From positions 1,302,001 through 1,366,000 of the forward strand of contig NZ_AP023057.1 in NCBI RefSeq assembly GCF_016629565.1: a stretch of 64,000 nucleotides of DNA. Direction: 5' to 3'. Of this stretch, positions 52,006 to 62,517 are shown in pieces (within the stretch, counting starts at the first letter, position 1; each line of letters opens with the position of its first letter). Source of the DNA: Nitratiruptor sp. YY08-10. Its GTDB lineage: Bacteria > Campylobacterota > Campylobacteria > Campylobacterales > Nitratiruptoraceae. Position numbers and translations under genes: made by a program. Below the pieces are notes generated by a model that was given only the letters and a program-made list of their open reading frames with translations, ran no database searches and was not told where the DNA came from.

Positions 52006-53250
52006 TTGATCGATCTAAAAGCATTGGAAAAAGATTTTGACACGATTGCAAAAAGACTGCAGACAAAAGGTGTAGAAGAGAAAGTTTTGGCTGAACTCAA
52101 AGAACTTTTTGAAGAGTACAAAAAAGAAAAAACTTTCCTGCAAGAGCTTCAAACCAAACAAAACTCTCTTTCTAAAATGTTTGGCCAGTATAAAAGAGAG
52201 GGTAAAGATATCAATGAACTGAAAAATGAACTTGAGATCAATAAAGGCAAAATTGCAGCACATCAAGAAGTAGTAAGAGATCTTGAAGAAAAACTCAAAA
52301 ATATCGCTCTTACCATACCAAATCCTCCCGATCCCGATGTTCCTGTTGGCGAAGATGAAGAGGACAATGTGGTTCTCAAAAAGATTCTTGAGCCAAAAAA
52401 ATTTGATTTTGAACCAAAAGAGCACTGGGAGCTAGGTGAAAAGCTCGGATGGATCGATTTTGAAAGAGGCGTAAAACTTGCTAAAAGCCGCTTTAGCGTA
52501 CTGAAAAAAGAGGCAGCTAGATTGGAGCGAGCCCTGATCAATTTCATGCTTGATCATAACAAAGAATATGGCTTTGAAGAGGTCTGCGTCCCTTTTATGG
52601 CAAACAGTGCAACCCTTCTTGGAACGGGCCAACTTCCGAAATTTGAAGAGGATCTTTTCAAAATTTGCGATGAAGATCTCTACATGATTCCAACAGCTGA
52701 GGTCCCGCTGACAAATCTCTATAGAGATGAGATCATCAAGGATTTGGAAGATCCTATCAAGCTCACAGCCTATACGCCATGTTTTCGAAAAGAGGCTGGA
52801 AGCGGCGGACGCGATGTGCGGGGAATGATACGTCAACACCAATTTGACAAAGTGGAACTCGTTGCCATAACAAGACCTGAAGAGAGCGACAAAGTCTTTG
52901 AGGAGATGGTAGAATGCGCAAGTAGTTTACTTACAAAACTTGGGCTTCCGCACCGCCATGTAATGCTTTGTACAGGTGATCTTGGTTTTAGCGCGGCCAA
53001 AACGATCGATCTTGAAGTGTGGCTACCAGGACAAGGAAAATATCGAGAAATCAGTTCTATCTCAAATACACGAGATTTTCAAGCTCGCCGGGCACAGATC
53101 CGTTTTAAAGATGGCAAAAAAAACAGACTCGTCCATACCCTCAACGGTTCAAGCCTTGCAGTTGGCCGGACACTCATCGCCATTATGGAAAATTATCAAC
53201 AAAAAGATGGTACTATTGCAGTGCCAAAAGTTCTTCAAGCGTATCTATAG
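52006..53250 (+). CDS. serS: Seryl-tRNA synthetase
   Basis: Class II synthetase. The N-terminal antiparallel coiled-coil arm (about 25-105) grips the long variable arm of tRNA-Ser. [15 protein letters not shown], motif 2 [27 protein letters not shown] and motif 3 [19 protein letters not shown] are all present. I start at the TTG (MIDLKAL) with GGAGG five bases before it; four extra codons upstream would put the ribosome site inside the gene. 414 residues. Confidence 0.97.
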   Translation: MIDLKALEKDFDTIAKRLQTKGVEEKVLAELKELFEEYKKEKTFLQELQTKQNSLSKMFGQYKREGKDINELKNELEINKGKIAAHQEVVRDLEEKLKNIALTIPNPPDPDVPVGEDEEDNVVLKKILEPKKFDFEPKEHWELGEKLGWIDFERGVKLAKSRFSVLKKEAARLERALINFMLDHNKEYGFEEVCVPFMANSATLLGTGQLPKFEEDLFKICDEDLYMIPTAEVPLTNLYRDEIIKDLEDPIKLTAYTPCFRKEAGSGGRDVRGMIRQHQFDKVELVAITRPEESDKVFEEMVECASSLLTKLGLPHRHVMLCTGDLGFSAAKTIDLEVWLPGQGKYREISSISNTRDFQARRAQIRFKDGKKNRLVHTLNGSSLAVGRTLIAIMENYQQKDGTIAVPKVLQAYL

Positions 53251-53258
53251 GAGAAAGT

Positions 53259-54623
53259 GTGCATAACATCATTTTATGTGGCGGGAGCGGGACAAGACTG
53301 TGGCCATTAAGCAGGAAATTGATGCCAAAACAGTTTGTCAAACTGTTTGACAATCACTCACTGTTTCAAAAAACGCTTCAAAGAAATGCACCTTTTTGCA
53401 AAGAGGCACATATCATTACAAACAAAGAGCACTATTTTATCGCTTTGGATCAGATAGAAGAGATAGACTTTTTACATAAGAAACATAGATTCATCCTCGA
53501 GCCTTTTGGAAAAAACACTGCTCCCGCTATTGCATTTGCCTGTTTCGATCTAGACCCAGAAGAGTTGGTATTTGTTACACCATCAGATCATCTGATCAAA
53601 GATGTACACTCATATAAAAAGACAATTGAGACGGCCAAAAAACTTGCCAAAGATGGAAAACTCGTTACTTTCGGTATCGTTCCCGATGAAGCCAATACAG
53701 GATACGGCTACATAGAAGCAGATGGAAACAGTGTTAAGCGATTTCATGAAAAACCGGACATGGCAACAGCACAAAGATATCTTGAAACAAATAAACAGAA
53801 CTTGCGATATTTTTGGAATGCCGGGATGTTTCTCTTTCAAGCAGGCACTTATCTCAGTGAACTTCAACAATATGCTCCAAAAGTATATGAAAATGCTCTC
53901 AAAGCGTATGAAAATGCTATAAATCAGCACAATATGCTTTCCATAAAAGAGCACTTTATGAATACAATCCCAGACATTTCTATAGACTATGCAGTGATGG
54001 AAAAAAGTGATAATATTGCAATGGTTCCAGCCGATATTGGATGGAATGATGTAGGGAGTTTCGATGCTCTTTCCCAAGAGCTTTCGGGAAGCGAAACAAT
54101 CGAACTACAAAGCAAAAACAATTTTGCTCTTGCAGATAAACCTGTAGCGTTGGTGGACGTGGAAGATCTGATTATCATCGATACAAAAGATGCTTTACTT
54201 GTGACAAAAAAAGGCTCGAGCCAAAAAATCAAAGAACTTATTCCCAAAATACAAAAAAACTTCCCCCATCTCGCTTCCCACCACATCGAAGTACACAGGC
54301 CATGGGGTACATATGAGGTGCTTATCGAAGAGGACAACTACAAACTCAAAAAAATCATCGTCAAACCTGGGAAAAGGCTCTCATTGCAAAAGCATTACCA
54401 TAGGAGCGAACACTGGATCGTAGTTAGCGGCACTGCTGAAGTCACTGTTGGTGACAAAACATACCTTGTGCGTTCAAACGAATCAACCTATATCAAACTT
54501 GGTGAAGTCCATAGACTTGCCAATCCCGGGAAAATTCCTGTTATACTCATTGAAGCACAGGTTGGCGAATATACGGGAGAGGATGATATTGTAAGAATTG
54601 AAGATGATTTTAGGAGAGCCTGA
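53259..54623 (+). CDS. manC: Mannose-1-phosphate guanylyltransferase / mannose-6-phosphate isomerase
   Basis: Makes GDP-mannose, the precursor of GDP-D-rhamnose and other deoxyhexoses. The pyrophosphorylase signature GGSGTRLWPLSRK is at residues 7-19 and KPKQF-like PKQFVKLF follows. TPSDHLIKD, GYGYIEADG and FHEKPD are present. The C-terminal cupin (VHRPWGTYEVL, KPGKRLSLQKHYHRSEHWIVVSGTAEV) is the isomerase part, so the protein is bifunctional. It starts with GTG, eight bases after serS. The sugar pathway continues on the opposite strand with gmd and rmd. Confidence 0.95.
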   Translation: MHNIILCGGSGTRLWPLSRKLMPKQFVKLFDNHSLFQKTLQRNAPFCKEAHIITNKEHYFIALDQIEEIDFLHKKHRFILEPFGKNTAPAIAFACFDLDPEELVFVTPSDHLIKDVHSYKKTIETAKKLAKDGKLVTFGIVPDEANTGYGYIEADGNSVKRFHEKPDMATAQRYLETNKQNLRYFWNAGMFLFQAGTYLSELQQYAPKVYENALKAYENAINQHNMLSIKEHFMNTIPDISIDYAVMEKSDNIAMVPADIGWNDVGSFDALSQELSGSETIELQSKNNFALADKPVALVDVEDLIIIDTKDALLVTKKGSSQKIKELIPKIQKNFPHLASHHIEVHRPWGTYEVLIEEDNYKLKKIIVKPGKRLSLQKHYHRSEHWIVVSGTAEVTVGDKTYLVRSNESTYIKLGEVHRLANPGKIPVILIEAQVGEYTGEDDIVRIEDDFRRA

Positions 54624-55412
54624 TTGATACGAGCTGTCGCTCATAACTTCAAATTGAGCATAGAATTTGCCAGAAGAGATCTTAAAGAGCGCTATGCAGG
54701 AACCAGCTTTGGTCAGCTGTGGCTGCTTATCTCTCCTTTGATCAGCATATTTATCTATACCATCATCTTTTCAGATTTTATGAAAATGAAACTTGGCATC
54801 ATAGAGAGTAAATATGCATACAGTATCTATCTCATTCCAGGACTTCTGACATGGAATTTTTTTTCTGCACTTGTGGCACGACTTTCCAACTCTATCTTTG
54901 AAAAAGCCCATATCATCAAAAAAATACCAATCCCCATGTATGTTTTTTATCTTTCTATTACACTGACAGAATTTATCATCTATGCCATATCCATGGTTTT
55001 GGGGATCCTTTTTTTACTCCTCGTCCATCAACCTATTACCTGGCAGTTTTTCACCCTTTTACCTTGTATGATGATTTTAGTATCTCTGTTTGGAATGAGT
55101 CTCGGAATCATTTTTTCTCTTTTCAATCCTTTTTTCAAAGATCTCAAAGAGGTCATTCCAATCATTTTGCAGCTTTGGTTCTGGATGACACCTATCATCT
55201 ATGTTAAAGAAATGATCTATAATAAATATCCCTTTTTGGTGGATTACAACCCCATATACTATTTTATAGAACCGATGCAAAATATATTTTTGTTCGGAGA
55301 TCTAAAAAGAGATATTGATGTAGCAATTGCTCTATCTTCTGTTTTCATGACATCTTTGTTGGCTATGTGGTTATACAAGAAGATGATTAAAGAGATAAAA
55401 GATATCATCTAA
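54624..55412 (+). CDS. wzm: Wzm-type ABC polysaccharide exporter permease
   Basis: 262 residues with six hydrophobic helices. SIEFARRDLKERYAGTSFGQLWLLISPLISIFIYTIIFS is the standard opening of ABC-2 permeases for O-antigen, capsule or teichoic acid (Wzm/KpsM/TagG). LQLWFWMTPIIY and YNPIYYFIEPMQNIFL are typical of the C-terminal half. It starts with TTG right after the manC stop. The partner ATPase (Wzt) is not next to it; the strand switches right after. Confidence 0.88.
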   Translation: MIRAVAHNFKLSIEFARRDLKERYAGTSFGQLWLLISPLISIFIYTIIFSDFMKMKLGIIESKYAYSIYLIPGLLTWNFFSALVARLSNSIFEKAHIIKKIPIPMYVFYLSITLTEFIIYAISMVLGILFLLLVHQPITWQFFTLLPCMMILVSLFGMSLGIIFSLFNPFFKDLKEVIPIILQLWFWMTPIIYVKEMIYNKYPFLVDYNPIYYFIEPMQNIFLFGDLKRDIDVAIALSSVFMTSLLAMWLYKKMIKEIKDII

Positions 55413-55438
55413 AAGCATGCGAGGCAAAAGCCTCACAC
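55411..55438 (-). terminator. Intrinsic terminator after the first DUF4214 gene
   Basis: On the minus strand GTGTGAGGC-TTTT-GCCTCGCAT forms a 9-bp stem (two G-U pairs), then GC and TTTT. It lies between the stops of two convergent genes and may also slow the wzm transcript. Confidence 0.6.
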
Positions 55439-55442
55439 TGGA

Positions 55443-56753
55443 TTAACTGTGTAACATATCATCATTAATATTGAGTGAATCAACTTGATCTACTGTTTCA
55501 TCAGTATCTGTTTGATCTTGATGAAGATATACATTTTCCTCCGTATCTTGCGAAACGACGATAACTCCACTCAAGCTCTCTTCAAAATGAACCATATCAC
55601 TTGAGGAACCATGAAAATCATAATCATTCGAAGCATTTGCACTTGTAAGAATATCTATTCCCAATGCATCCTCTTTTTCATCCATCTCTTGGATTAAAGC
55701 AAAAACTGGATGAAAACTTTCCACATCGTAAACATTTACTGAATTTAATGCTTGAGCCGATTTTTGGAGATAACTTTTTTCAATATTGAAATATTCCTGA
55801 GCCAATTGAGGGTTATTGAGAATATCATAATTTGGTAAAAAGGTCTCATTATCATAATCATACGGAATATGATATTTTTGATATAGCTGTTTTTCCTGGA
55901 GATCAAAACTTGTTTCAAGATTTGCCAATTGTTGAAGCATCTGTGCATCATAGTTTGAATGGGTATTGTATAGAGCCAAATGATCTTGAACAGCTTGCTT
56001 AAGAAAATTGAGATACTCCTGTCTCATTGGAACTGGCATTTTTTCAAGTTCCGCTTTATCTTCTGCCCACCAATCATAGGATTGGGATGATCCATTATTT
56101 TGTTGCTGGTTGTTATCGCTGTGATCTTCTACTTCATTTTTCATATATTGTGCCATATTTTTAACAATTGAAACATCTGCTTCAGATGCCACACTTTTAA
56201 TCAAGTCTTGCATTTTTTTGAGCGTATTTTCATCCACTTTTACATTTTCTATGGTATTTGCAACTTCCATAGCTGCATCTACTTTTGCCTCAAACGCTTT
56301 TGCTGCATGAAAAGCGTTATTAAAATCTATATCTGTTTTAAAAAACGCTCTATAGTCATCTGGTTTTGTTGCAATTCCTTCTCCAATAATTTTAATTGAA
56401 GCTATTGCTTCACCAATAGATTGTTGCCCACTAATAACTTGATTAACCCAAGTATCAATTCCATTTGGATCATCTTGATATGATTTGTTAAAAAGAGTCT
56501 CATACACAGTAGAAATTATGTTTCGTACACTCTCTGGATTTGTAGGATCAACATTTATATATTGAGGATACATCTTTTGCAATCCAAAACCATTAACAGC
56601 TAATTGGGCTGCTTGAAGCATTGCTTCTGCTGTGCTACCCAGGTCTCGCCTGTGTTCTATTGCATCATTATACCAAGAATCAAGCTCTGACTTTGACGGA
56701 GCTCTTTGAAACATCGCTATATACAATGCTGCTACATCGTCTCTGCTTAGCAT
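55443..56753 (-). CDS. DUF4214-domain protein, paralogue A
   Basis: 436 residues without a signal peptide. The first 210 are DUF4214-type helices: [82 protein letters not shown]. Next comes a Gln/Asn/Ser linker, then a second helical part (about 225-360) and an acidic tail. DUF4214 is common in RTX/type I-secreted surface proteins, and a similar helical domain binds O-antigen in Caulobacter S-layer protein. Paralogue B at 60879 shares both parts. Its own -10 and SD precede the ATG. Role proposed: glycan-bound surface protein. Confidence 0.7.
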   Translation of the reverse strand: MLSRDDVAALYIAMFQRAPSKSELDSWYNDAIEHRRDLGSTAEAMLQAAQLAVNGFGLQKMYPQYINVDPTNPESVRNIISTVYETLFNKSYQDDPNGIDTWVNQVISGQQSIGEAIASIKIIGEGIATKPDDYRAFFKTDIDFNNAFHAAKAFEAKVDAAMEVANTIENVKVDENTLKKMQDLIKSVASEADVSIVKNMAQYMKNEVEDHSDNNQQQNNGSSQSYDWWAEDKAELEKMPVPMRQEYLNFLKQAVQDHLALYNTHSNYDAQMLQQLANLETSFDLQEKQLYQKYHIPYDYDNETFLPNYDILNNPQLAQEYFNIEKSYLQKSAQALNSVNVYDVESFHPVFALIQEMDEKEDALGIDILTSANASNDYDFHGSSSDMVHFEESLSGVIVVSQDTEENVYLHQDQTDTDETVDQVDSLNINDDMLHS

Positions 56754-56776
56754 ACACTCTCCTTTATTTTTTAAAA

Positions 56777-56782
56777 ATTATA
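56777..56782 (-). promoter_or_regulatory. -10 element of DUF4214 gene A, shared leader with gene B
   Basis: On the minus strand TATAAT is followed by T/A-rich DNA, AAAGGAGAG and TGTATG. The layout and several runs match the leader of the paralogue at 62518. Confidence 0.5.
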
Positions 56783-56795
56783 CTAAAAAATTGTT

Positions 56796-57794
56796 TTAAA
56801 ACTTTTTTCGTATCCTATCGATACGCTTTTGAACAAGACTTAACCCATATGAAAACAGTAAAACTAAGCCAAATACTATCCAGTAATACCCTAAACCAGG
56901 ATGTGTAAATCCAAGTTTTTCCAATGCCAAGAAAATAAAAAAATGCGATAAAAAGATCGGATAGGAAAGATGTCCGAAAAATGGGTCATATCGAAAAGGT
57001 ATCCTCATGATTTTTGGAATGAAGGGAAGAAAAAGTATTGCCAAGAAAATCTCTCTCACAAAGGGATGCGTACTCCATGTAAATGCAACAGACAAAAAGA
57101 ATAGAAAAACAAAAACATACAAAATCTTCAAAACAACTCTATATTTCCCGGCAGCATAGAAAAAACCCACCATAAATATCCACAAAACCCCAAAAATATA
57201 ACGATATCCAAAATTGTCGGAGTTCAAATGGACTCCTGTTTGGTGGGAAAATGCAAAAAACTCAAATCCCATCGATATAAGCAAAATAGATACAAAAACA
57301 AGCGGTTTTCTTGCAAACAGATAGAAAAAAAACGGAACCAACAGATAAAAATGCCACTCTGTCGATAGAGACCAGGTAGGAGGAATCAGTGGATGCGGGA
57401 GTAAAGGCTTTATGATAAATGGATCAAAAACATAGTTGTTGAAAATAAGCAGTACATTAAGAAAAATCTTGCTAAAACCCAGTTCCTGATGCAAAAGAGG
57501 CACCATCTGTGATGGTCCCCATATCGCTATCACAAGCATGGTCAAAAAAAGAACGATAAGATAAAGAGGAAAAAGTCTCAAAACCCTTTTTATATAAAAA
57601 AAGAGTATCTGTTTTTGAAAAGAGAGCCCTTTTCTCACCTCCTTGTAAAAGGAAAAATACATCAAATATCCGCTGATAAAGTAAAAACAGATAACAGCGC
57701 TTACTGCTGGATTAAAACCAAGAGGAAAAGGAGAGTTTGGCAAGTGTGAAAGCATCACTACCCATGCAAGAAAAAAACGAAACGTGCCTAACAC
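56796..57794 (-). CDS. Acyltransferase-3 family membrane protein
   Basis: 332 residues with about ten helices. LGTFRFFLAWVVMLSHLPN holds the usual early His, FYFISGYLMYFSFYKEVRKG is the family loop and FYIKRVLRLFPLYLIVLFL is the classic R-x-x-R-(L/I)-x-P segment. PPTWSLSTEWHFYLLVPFFFYL is the family's W-S-L-x-x-E motif. Members O-acetylate or acylate surface sugars, so it probably decorates the D-rhamnose-type glycan. It overlaps the glycosyltransferase gene by seven bases. Confidence 0.9.
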   Translation of the reverse strand: MLGTFRFFLAWVVMLSHLPNSPFPLGFNPAVSAVICFYFISGYLMYFSFYKEVRKGLSFQKQILFFYIKRVLRLFPLYLIVLFLTMLVIAIWGPSQMVPLLHQELGFSKIFLNVLLIFNNYVFDPFIIKPLLPHPLIPPTWSLSTEWHFYLLVPFFFYLFARKPLVFVSILLISMGFEFFAFSHQTGVHLNSDNFGYRYIFGVLWIFMVGFFYAAGKYRVVLKILYVFVFLFFLSVAFTWSTHPFVREIFLAILFLPFIPKIMRIPFRYDPFFGHLSYPIFLSHFFIFLALEKLGFTHPGLGYYWIVFGLVLLFSYGLSLVQKRIDRIRKKF

Positions 57795-58894
57795 TTCACT
57801 ACTCTTTCAAAAAGTTTCATATGCTTGTCTGCTGTTTTTTCCCAATCAAACTGCAGCGCTCTTTTTCGTCCAGCCTCGGCCAAAGATGCACGTTTTTTTC
57901 GATCTTCAAGCAACAACTGTACCTTCAATGCAATATCATCTACATCATATGGATCGACATACAATGCGGCGTCCCCACATACTTCAGGCAACGAAGCCGC
58001 ATCGGATACAATCGCAGCTGTTTGACAGCTCATCGCTTCCAATGGAGGCAAACCAAATCCTTCATAAAAGGAGGGATAGACAAAAGCAGATGCAAGGTTG
58101 TACAATCCGACAAGATCACTCTCACTGACATATCCAAGATATCGGATATGCTCTTTTTCAATTATCTGCATAATTTCGTTATTTTCCCATCCCTTAAACC
58201 CAGCAAGAACCAATGGATATCGCTTTTTCAGTGGTTTAGGAAGTTTCATATATGCTTTGAGCAGATTCAAAAGATTTTTCCTTGGCTCGATACTTCCCAC
58301 AAAAAGCACAAACTCATCTTCCAAAGCAAAACGATCCTTTAAATGTTTCACCTTTTCTTTTGCCAGAGGTTTATACAGATTGTAATCAACTCCAAGATGG
58401 ATAACCTCTATCTTGCTCTCTTCACATCCGCTCAGTTCAACAATCTCCCGTTTGGAAAAATAGGAATCCGTGATAATCATATCCGCTTCATGTATCGATG
58501 AAAAAAGATGTTTGCAGAAATACTCTACCCTCTCTTTGGGATGCCATTGAGGATAACGAATGATGGACATATCATGGATCGTAACAACTTTTTTTTTGGA
58601 TCGAATACCTTTTTGAAATATATAGTTTGGTTCCCAGTACAGATCATATACCTCTTTGCTTTTTAGCATACCAACCATAAAACGCAAAGCTTTTTTCACA
58701 GCTCTGACCGTTACAGCAGACTCGATCACATGTGCAAATACTCCACCCTCTTTTGGTTCATGCAATTTTTGTGCAACAATCCCGCCATACCAAAAAAGAA
58801 GGTCTTGATCTGCTCTTTTGGCTATTTCGTAGATATATTTTCCCACACCTGTAAGAGATTTTGTCAAGGGAAGCGCATCAACGACAATTTTCAT
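57788..58894 (-). CDS. Family 4 glycosyltransferase
   Basis: Retaining GT-B enzyme that transfers a sugar from a nucleotide donor. KIVVDALPLTKSLTGVGKYIYEIA is the N-domain glycine loop. VLFVGSIEPRKNLLNLLKAY is the hinge and YPSFYEGFGLPPLEAMSCQTAAIVSDAASLPEVCGDAALYVDP is the donor-binding E-x7-E motif. With rmd and gmd next to it, a rhamnosyl or mannosyl transferase is likely. It overlaps rmd by 17 bases. Confidence 0.92.
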   Translation of the reverse strand: MKIVVDALPLTKSLTGVGKYIYEIAKRADQDLLFWYGGIVAQKLHEPKEGGVFAHVIESAVTVRAVKKALRFMVGMLKSKEVYDLYWEPNYIFQKGIRSKKKVVTIHDMSIIRYPQWHPKERVEYFCKHLFSSIHEADMIITDSYFSKREIVELSGCEESKIEVIHLGVDYNLYKPLAKEKVKHLKDRFALEDEFVLFVGSIEPRKNLLNLLKAYMKLPKPLKKRYPLVLAGFKGWENNEIMQIIEKEHIRYLGYVSESDLVGLYNLASAFVYPSFYEGFGLPPLEAMSCQTAAIVSDAASLPEVCGDAALYVDPYDVDDIALKVQLLLEDRKKRASLAEAGRKRALQFDWEKTADKHMKLFERVVKC

Positions 58895-59762
58895 ACATCT
58901 CTTTTATTGTCTGTTCTATCGGTTTTGGTTCTATTTTTCCGATTAGACTATGAAGTTTAGAAGGATCCCCGCACAATACTTCTATATCGTTACTTCTTAT
59001 AAATTTTGGATTTTGTCGGACTGTGGGTGTATAACCACTTATTTTTTCTAAAATATTCAAAAAATAGGCTACGTCATATACTTTTCCACTACAAATATTG
59101 ACTATTTCAGATTTTGCATCACTTTGCAGTAACTTTTCATACACGTTACAGACAAATATTACATCATTCATTTCTCTTTTTGTATGTAGATTGCCAATTT
59201 CTATGATGCTGTCTTTTCTTTGAAAAGCCCTGACAAGTTTTGGGACAATGAACTCTTCTCTCTGTCCACACCCTGTGTAATTAAATGGACGAGTTATGAT
59301 GATAGGTATCTTATCAAAATATGTCTTTGCAATCTGCTCGCTAATATATTTACTGTAGGCATAATGATTGTTTGGATTGGGACAAAGTTTTTCATGGAGT
59401 TTATTGGTACTTTGCATACCATATACGGTTGCACTACTTGTAATAATAACTTTTTTTGCAGTCCACGCCTGCTCCTCAAGTGCGCTTAAAAGATTTTGTA
59501 CACCAAAAGCATTCACTTCATACATCTTAACTTGATCGGCATATCCTACAAAAGATATTGCTGCAAGATGTATGATATAATCAAAACTTTTTTTTTGAAA
59601 AATTTGGCGTATTTGCTCTTTTTTGGTTATATCACAAGAAAAAATATTTTTTCCATTTTGCTCTATTGATGTTCCAAAAACTTCATAATCCCTCTTTTGC
59701 AGATAATGAGAGAGATGATTGCCGGTAAAACCATCTATCCCTGTTATCAATGCTGTCTGCAC
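58878..59762 (-). CDS. rmd: GDP-6-deoxy-D-mannose reductase
   Basis: Short-chain reductase that turns GDP-4-keto-6-deoxymannose into GDP-D-rhamnose. ALITGIDGFTGNHLSHYL is the NAD(P) Rossmann loop of the RMD subfamily. SSATVYG and YAYSKYISEQ give the catalytic Ser/Thr-Tyr-Lys set. RPFNYTGCGQREEFIVPKLV and EIGNLHTKREMNDV are RMD-type. I start at the GTG sharing a base with the gmd stop (TAGTG), with GGAG six bases before it. GDP-fucose synthase is a less likely alternative. Confidence 0.82.
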   Translation of the reverse strand: MQTALITGIDGFTGNHLSHYLQKRDYEVFGTSIEQNGKNIFSCDITKKEQIRQIFQKKSFDYIIHLAAISFVGYADQVKMYEVNAFGVQNLLSALEEQAWTAKKVIITSSATVYGMQSTNKLHEKLCPNPNNHYAYSKYISEQIAKTYFDKIPIIITRPFNYTGCGQREEFIVPKLVRAFQRKDSIIEIGNLHTKREMNDVIFVCNVYEKLLQSDAKSEIVNICSGKVYDVAYFLNILEKISGYTPTVRQNPKFIRSNDIEVLCGDPSKLHSLIGKIEPKPIEQTIKEMYENCR

Positions 59763-60796
59763 TAAAAACTCCACCCTGTTGCGTTACGTCTGATATCTGC
59801 TTCCACCATCATCTGACAAATCTCTTCCAAAGAAGTTTTAGGCTCCCATCCAAGATCGTTTTTCGCTTTTGTGTAGTCCCCTATCAAAATATCCACTTCT
59901 GCCGGGCGGAAGTATGCAGGATTTACTCGTACTAAAATTTTGCCACTTTTCACATCTCTTCCAACTTCATCTACTCCTTCTCCCTCAAAAATCAGCTCAA
60001 TTCCAGCAGCTTGAAAAGCAAGTCGCACAAAATCTCTTACACTCTGGGTACGATTTGTAGCCAAAACATAAGTCTCAGGTTGAGAAACTTGCATCATAAG
60101 ATACATCCCCTCGACATACTCTTTTGCATATCCCCAGTCCCGTTTTGCATCAAGATTGCCAAGCTCCAAAACATCAAGTTTTCCATGAACTATTTTTGCT
60201 ACACTGTCAGTGATTTTCCTTGTTACAAACTCTTTGCCTCTCAAAGGAGACTCATGATTGAACAGTATTCCACTGCATCCGAAGATATCATAACTCTCTC
60301 TATAGTTGATCGTTATCCAATGCGCATAAAGTTTTGCGACAGCATAAGGACTTCTTGGATAAAAAGGTGTAGATTCTGTTTGTGGAATCTCCTGCACTTT
60401 CCCGTACATCTCCGAAGTGGATGCTTGATAAAATTTTATCTTCGGATTGACGATACGGATTGCTTCCAAAAGATTGAGCGTACCTAAACCAGTTATTTCT
60501 GCGGTAGTCAGAGGCTGTTCAAAACTTACACCTACAAAGCTTTGTGCTGCGAGGTTGTACACTTCATCTGGTTCTATCGAATCAAGAAGCCGAATGTTTT
60601 GTGATGCATCGGTCAGATCATACTCTATCAAGTGTAAATTTGGATGTTTTTCGATGCCAAGCTCCTCAATCCTCCAAAAATTTGATGAACTTGTTCTTCT
60701 GTATGTTCCAAATACTTCATACCCTTTTTCTAACAATAGTTGCGCCAAATAGGCACCATCTTGTCCTGTTATGCCGGTAATGAGCGCTTTTTTCAT
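59762..60796 (-). CDS. gmd: GDP-mannose 4,6-dehydratase
   Basis: First committed step from GDP-mannose to 6-deoxyhexoses. [89 protein letters not shown] and [22 protein letters not shown] are all hallmark Gmd segments. I start at the ATG before KKALITG; the frame is open 37 codons upstream but that stretch overlaps the terminator of the next gene. 344 residues is normal. Confidence 0.97.
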   Translation of the reverse strand: MKKALITGITGQDGAYLAQLLLEKGYEVFGTYRRTSSSNFWRIEELGIEKHPNLHLIEYDLTDASQNIRLLDSIEPDEVYNLAAQSFVGVSFEQPLTTAEITGLGTLNLLEAIRIVNPKIKFYQASTSEMYGKVQEIPQTESTPFYPRSPYAVAKLYAHWITINYRESYDIFGCSGILFNHESPLRGKEFVTRKITDSVAKIVHGKLDVLELGNLDAKRDWGYAKEYVEGMYLMMQVSQPETYVLATNRTQSVRDFVRLAFQAAGIELIFEGEGVDEVGRDVKSGKILVRVNPAYFRPAEVDILIGDYTKAKNDLGWEPKTSLEEICQMMVEADIRRNATGWSF

Positions 60797-60852
60797 CCAT
60801 TGATGCCTTTTTATTATTTTTGTGTAATTGTAGCAAAAGAGGGAAGTTGTAG

Positions 60853-60882
60853 CAAAAATAATAGTGAAGCCAAAGGCTTCAC
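60853..60882 (-). terminator. Intrinsic terminator of DUF4214 gene B, with stop codon in the stem
   Basis: A perfect 8-bp stem GTGAAGCC-TTT-GGCTTCAC is followed by TATTATTTTT on the minus strand. The TGA stop of the DUF4214 gene lies in the first arm. Confidence 0.8.
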
Positions 60883-62489
60883 ATAATGGCGTAACAATCC
60901 GATACAAGATCCATCAGATCTATGCCATATTTATTATAAATTTGAATCACGTCATTTGCGATAGGTTGATACTCATCATATGTAATTTGTCCATCTTGAA
61001 AATATGAAGAAGTAAAAACATAGTTTTGGATATCGTTGGCAAGAGACACGAGCTGGTCTTGTGAAAGTGTACTAGTCAATTTAGATGCAATGATATTGTC
61101 ACAATAGGCTCCGCCTTGGGCATAATAACTCGCCATCATACTTTCCAATGCACTCATGGCATTTGCATTATCATTATCGGTTTGGGTCGTCGTTATCAAA
61201 TCATTATCTAAATTATTGTCAGCCGTAGCCAAATTGTCATAACTTATTTGATCATTATGGTAATTATCCATACTATTTTGCACGTTATCAAAATCATAAT
61301 AATTTTCTTCTGGAATATAGGTAGGTCCTACTCCCGATGTCAGTTTATCCTGATTCTCGGTCATCTCATCTTCCAATTTAAACAAAGTATAGAATGAATC
61401 AACATTCATTGGATCGACATATTGCAACTCTTGTTTCAACTTAGGTAAGTAATCTTTCTCCAACTGGAAATAGGCTCTTTGTGTACTAGGATGTAAGTTT
61501 AAAAAGGATTCATCGACAACAGATTCCTCTATGATATAAGGCAAACCATGTTTTTGGTATATATCTGCTAGTTTATGTTCATATTCGTTATCCAATGCAG
61601 CCCATTGCTCCAGATACTCTTTTGTAACAGGTACGTTTGCTTGAGCCAAAGAAAGATACTTATCTACCGCTTCTTTCATTAGATTGACCAGTTCTATCCT
61701 CCCATCTACAGGAAGCATCTGGAGTTCCATCATGATTGATGGCCAAGAATCGGTATCAAAGTTATAATCATAGGCATCATTATAGGTATCATCAGATAAA
61801 TTGTTTTGTGTTTGTGAGTTATCTTGATCATGCAAATCGTTTGTAGAAACAGTGTTTGGATCTTCCACTATATCTTTGAGATACTCGGCTATGTTTTTCA
61901 CTTCATCCAGGTCTGTCTCATCTTTGACATCTTCTATGATCTCTTGCATCTTTTGCAAAGTATCTTTATCAACCTTGACACTTTCGATGGTATCGGCAAC
62001 TTCTAAGGCAGCATCTTTTTTTGCTTCAAAGGCTTTTGCTGCTGCATATGCTTTGTTAAAATCATCATCCGTTGCAAAATATGGTCTATACTCATCCGGC
62101 CTTGTTGCAATTCCCTCCCCGATATATTCAATGGAAGCTATCGCCTCTCCCAATGACTGTTGACCGCTTGTAACCATGTCGACCCAACCGTCGATTCCTT
62201 CTGGATCATCTTGATATGTCTTGTTAAACAGCGTTTCATATACAGTAGAAATGATGGTACGTACACTTTCAGGATTGGAAGGATCCACATTAGCATACTG
62301 AGGATAGAGATCTTGAAGGCCAAATCCGTTGACAGCCAGTTGGGCAGCCTGAAGCATCGTCTCTGCAGTGTCTGCCAAATCTCTGTTGTTTGCTACCACA
62401 TCGTTGTACCAGGTATCCAGCTCCGACTTGGAAGGTGCTCTTTGAAAAAGAGCGATATAAAGACCCGCCACATCTTCTCTTGTCAACAT
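60879..62489 (-). CDS. DUF4214-domain protein, paralogue B
   Basis: 536 residues without a signal peptide. The N-terminal 210 are nearly the same as paralogue A ([48 protein letters not shown]). The second helical part (about 240-380) is homologous but more diverged. It carries an extra C-terminal extension of about 120 residues: an Asp/Asn-rich linker and a helical end ([18 protein letters not shown]...[19 protein letters not shown]). I use the ATG after AAGGAG, two codons inside the frame. It lies between the VWA/RTX gene and gmd. Confidence 0.7.
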   Translation of the reverse strand: MLTREDVAGLYIALFQRAPSKSELDTWYNDVVANNRDLADTAETMLQAAQLAVNGFGLQDLYPQYANVDPSNPESVRTIISTVYETLFNKTYQDDPEGIDGWVDMVTSGQQSLGEAIASIEYIGEGIATRPDEYRPYFATDDDFNKAYAAAKAFEAKKDAALEVADTIESVKVDKDTLQKMQEIIEDVKDETDLDEVKNIAEYLKDIVEDPNTVSTNDLHDQDNSQTQNNLSDDTYNDAYDYNFDTDSWPSIMMELQMLPVDGRIELVNLMKEAVDKYLSLAQANVPVTKEYLEQWAALDNEYEHKLADIYQKHGLPYIIEESVVDESFLNLHPSTQRAYFQLEKDYLPKLKQELQYVDPMNVDSFYTLFKLEDEMTENQDKLTSGVGPTYIPEENYYDFDNVQNSMDNYHNDQISYDNLATADNNLDNDLITTTQTDNDNANAMSALESMMASYYAQGGAYCDNIIASKLTSTLSQDQLVSLANDIQNYVFTSSYFQDGQITYDEYQPIANDVIQIYNKYGIDLMDLVSDCYAIM

Positions 62490-62517
62490 ATACACTCCTT
62501 GAGAAAATATTTTTTAA

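Noticed and set aside
60797-60907. Longer N-terminus of Gmd
   Set aside because: The 37 extra codons cross the terminator hairpin of the preceding gene; the normal Gmd start is at the later ATG.
55443-62489. Phycobilisome-linker-like proteins (DUF4214 resembles that fold)
   Set aside because: Nothing photosynthetic is present, and DUF4214 is common in secreted surface proteins of non-photosynthetic bacteria.
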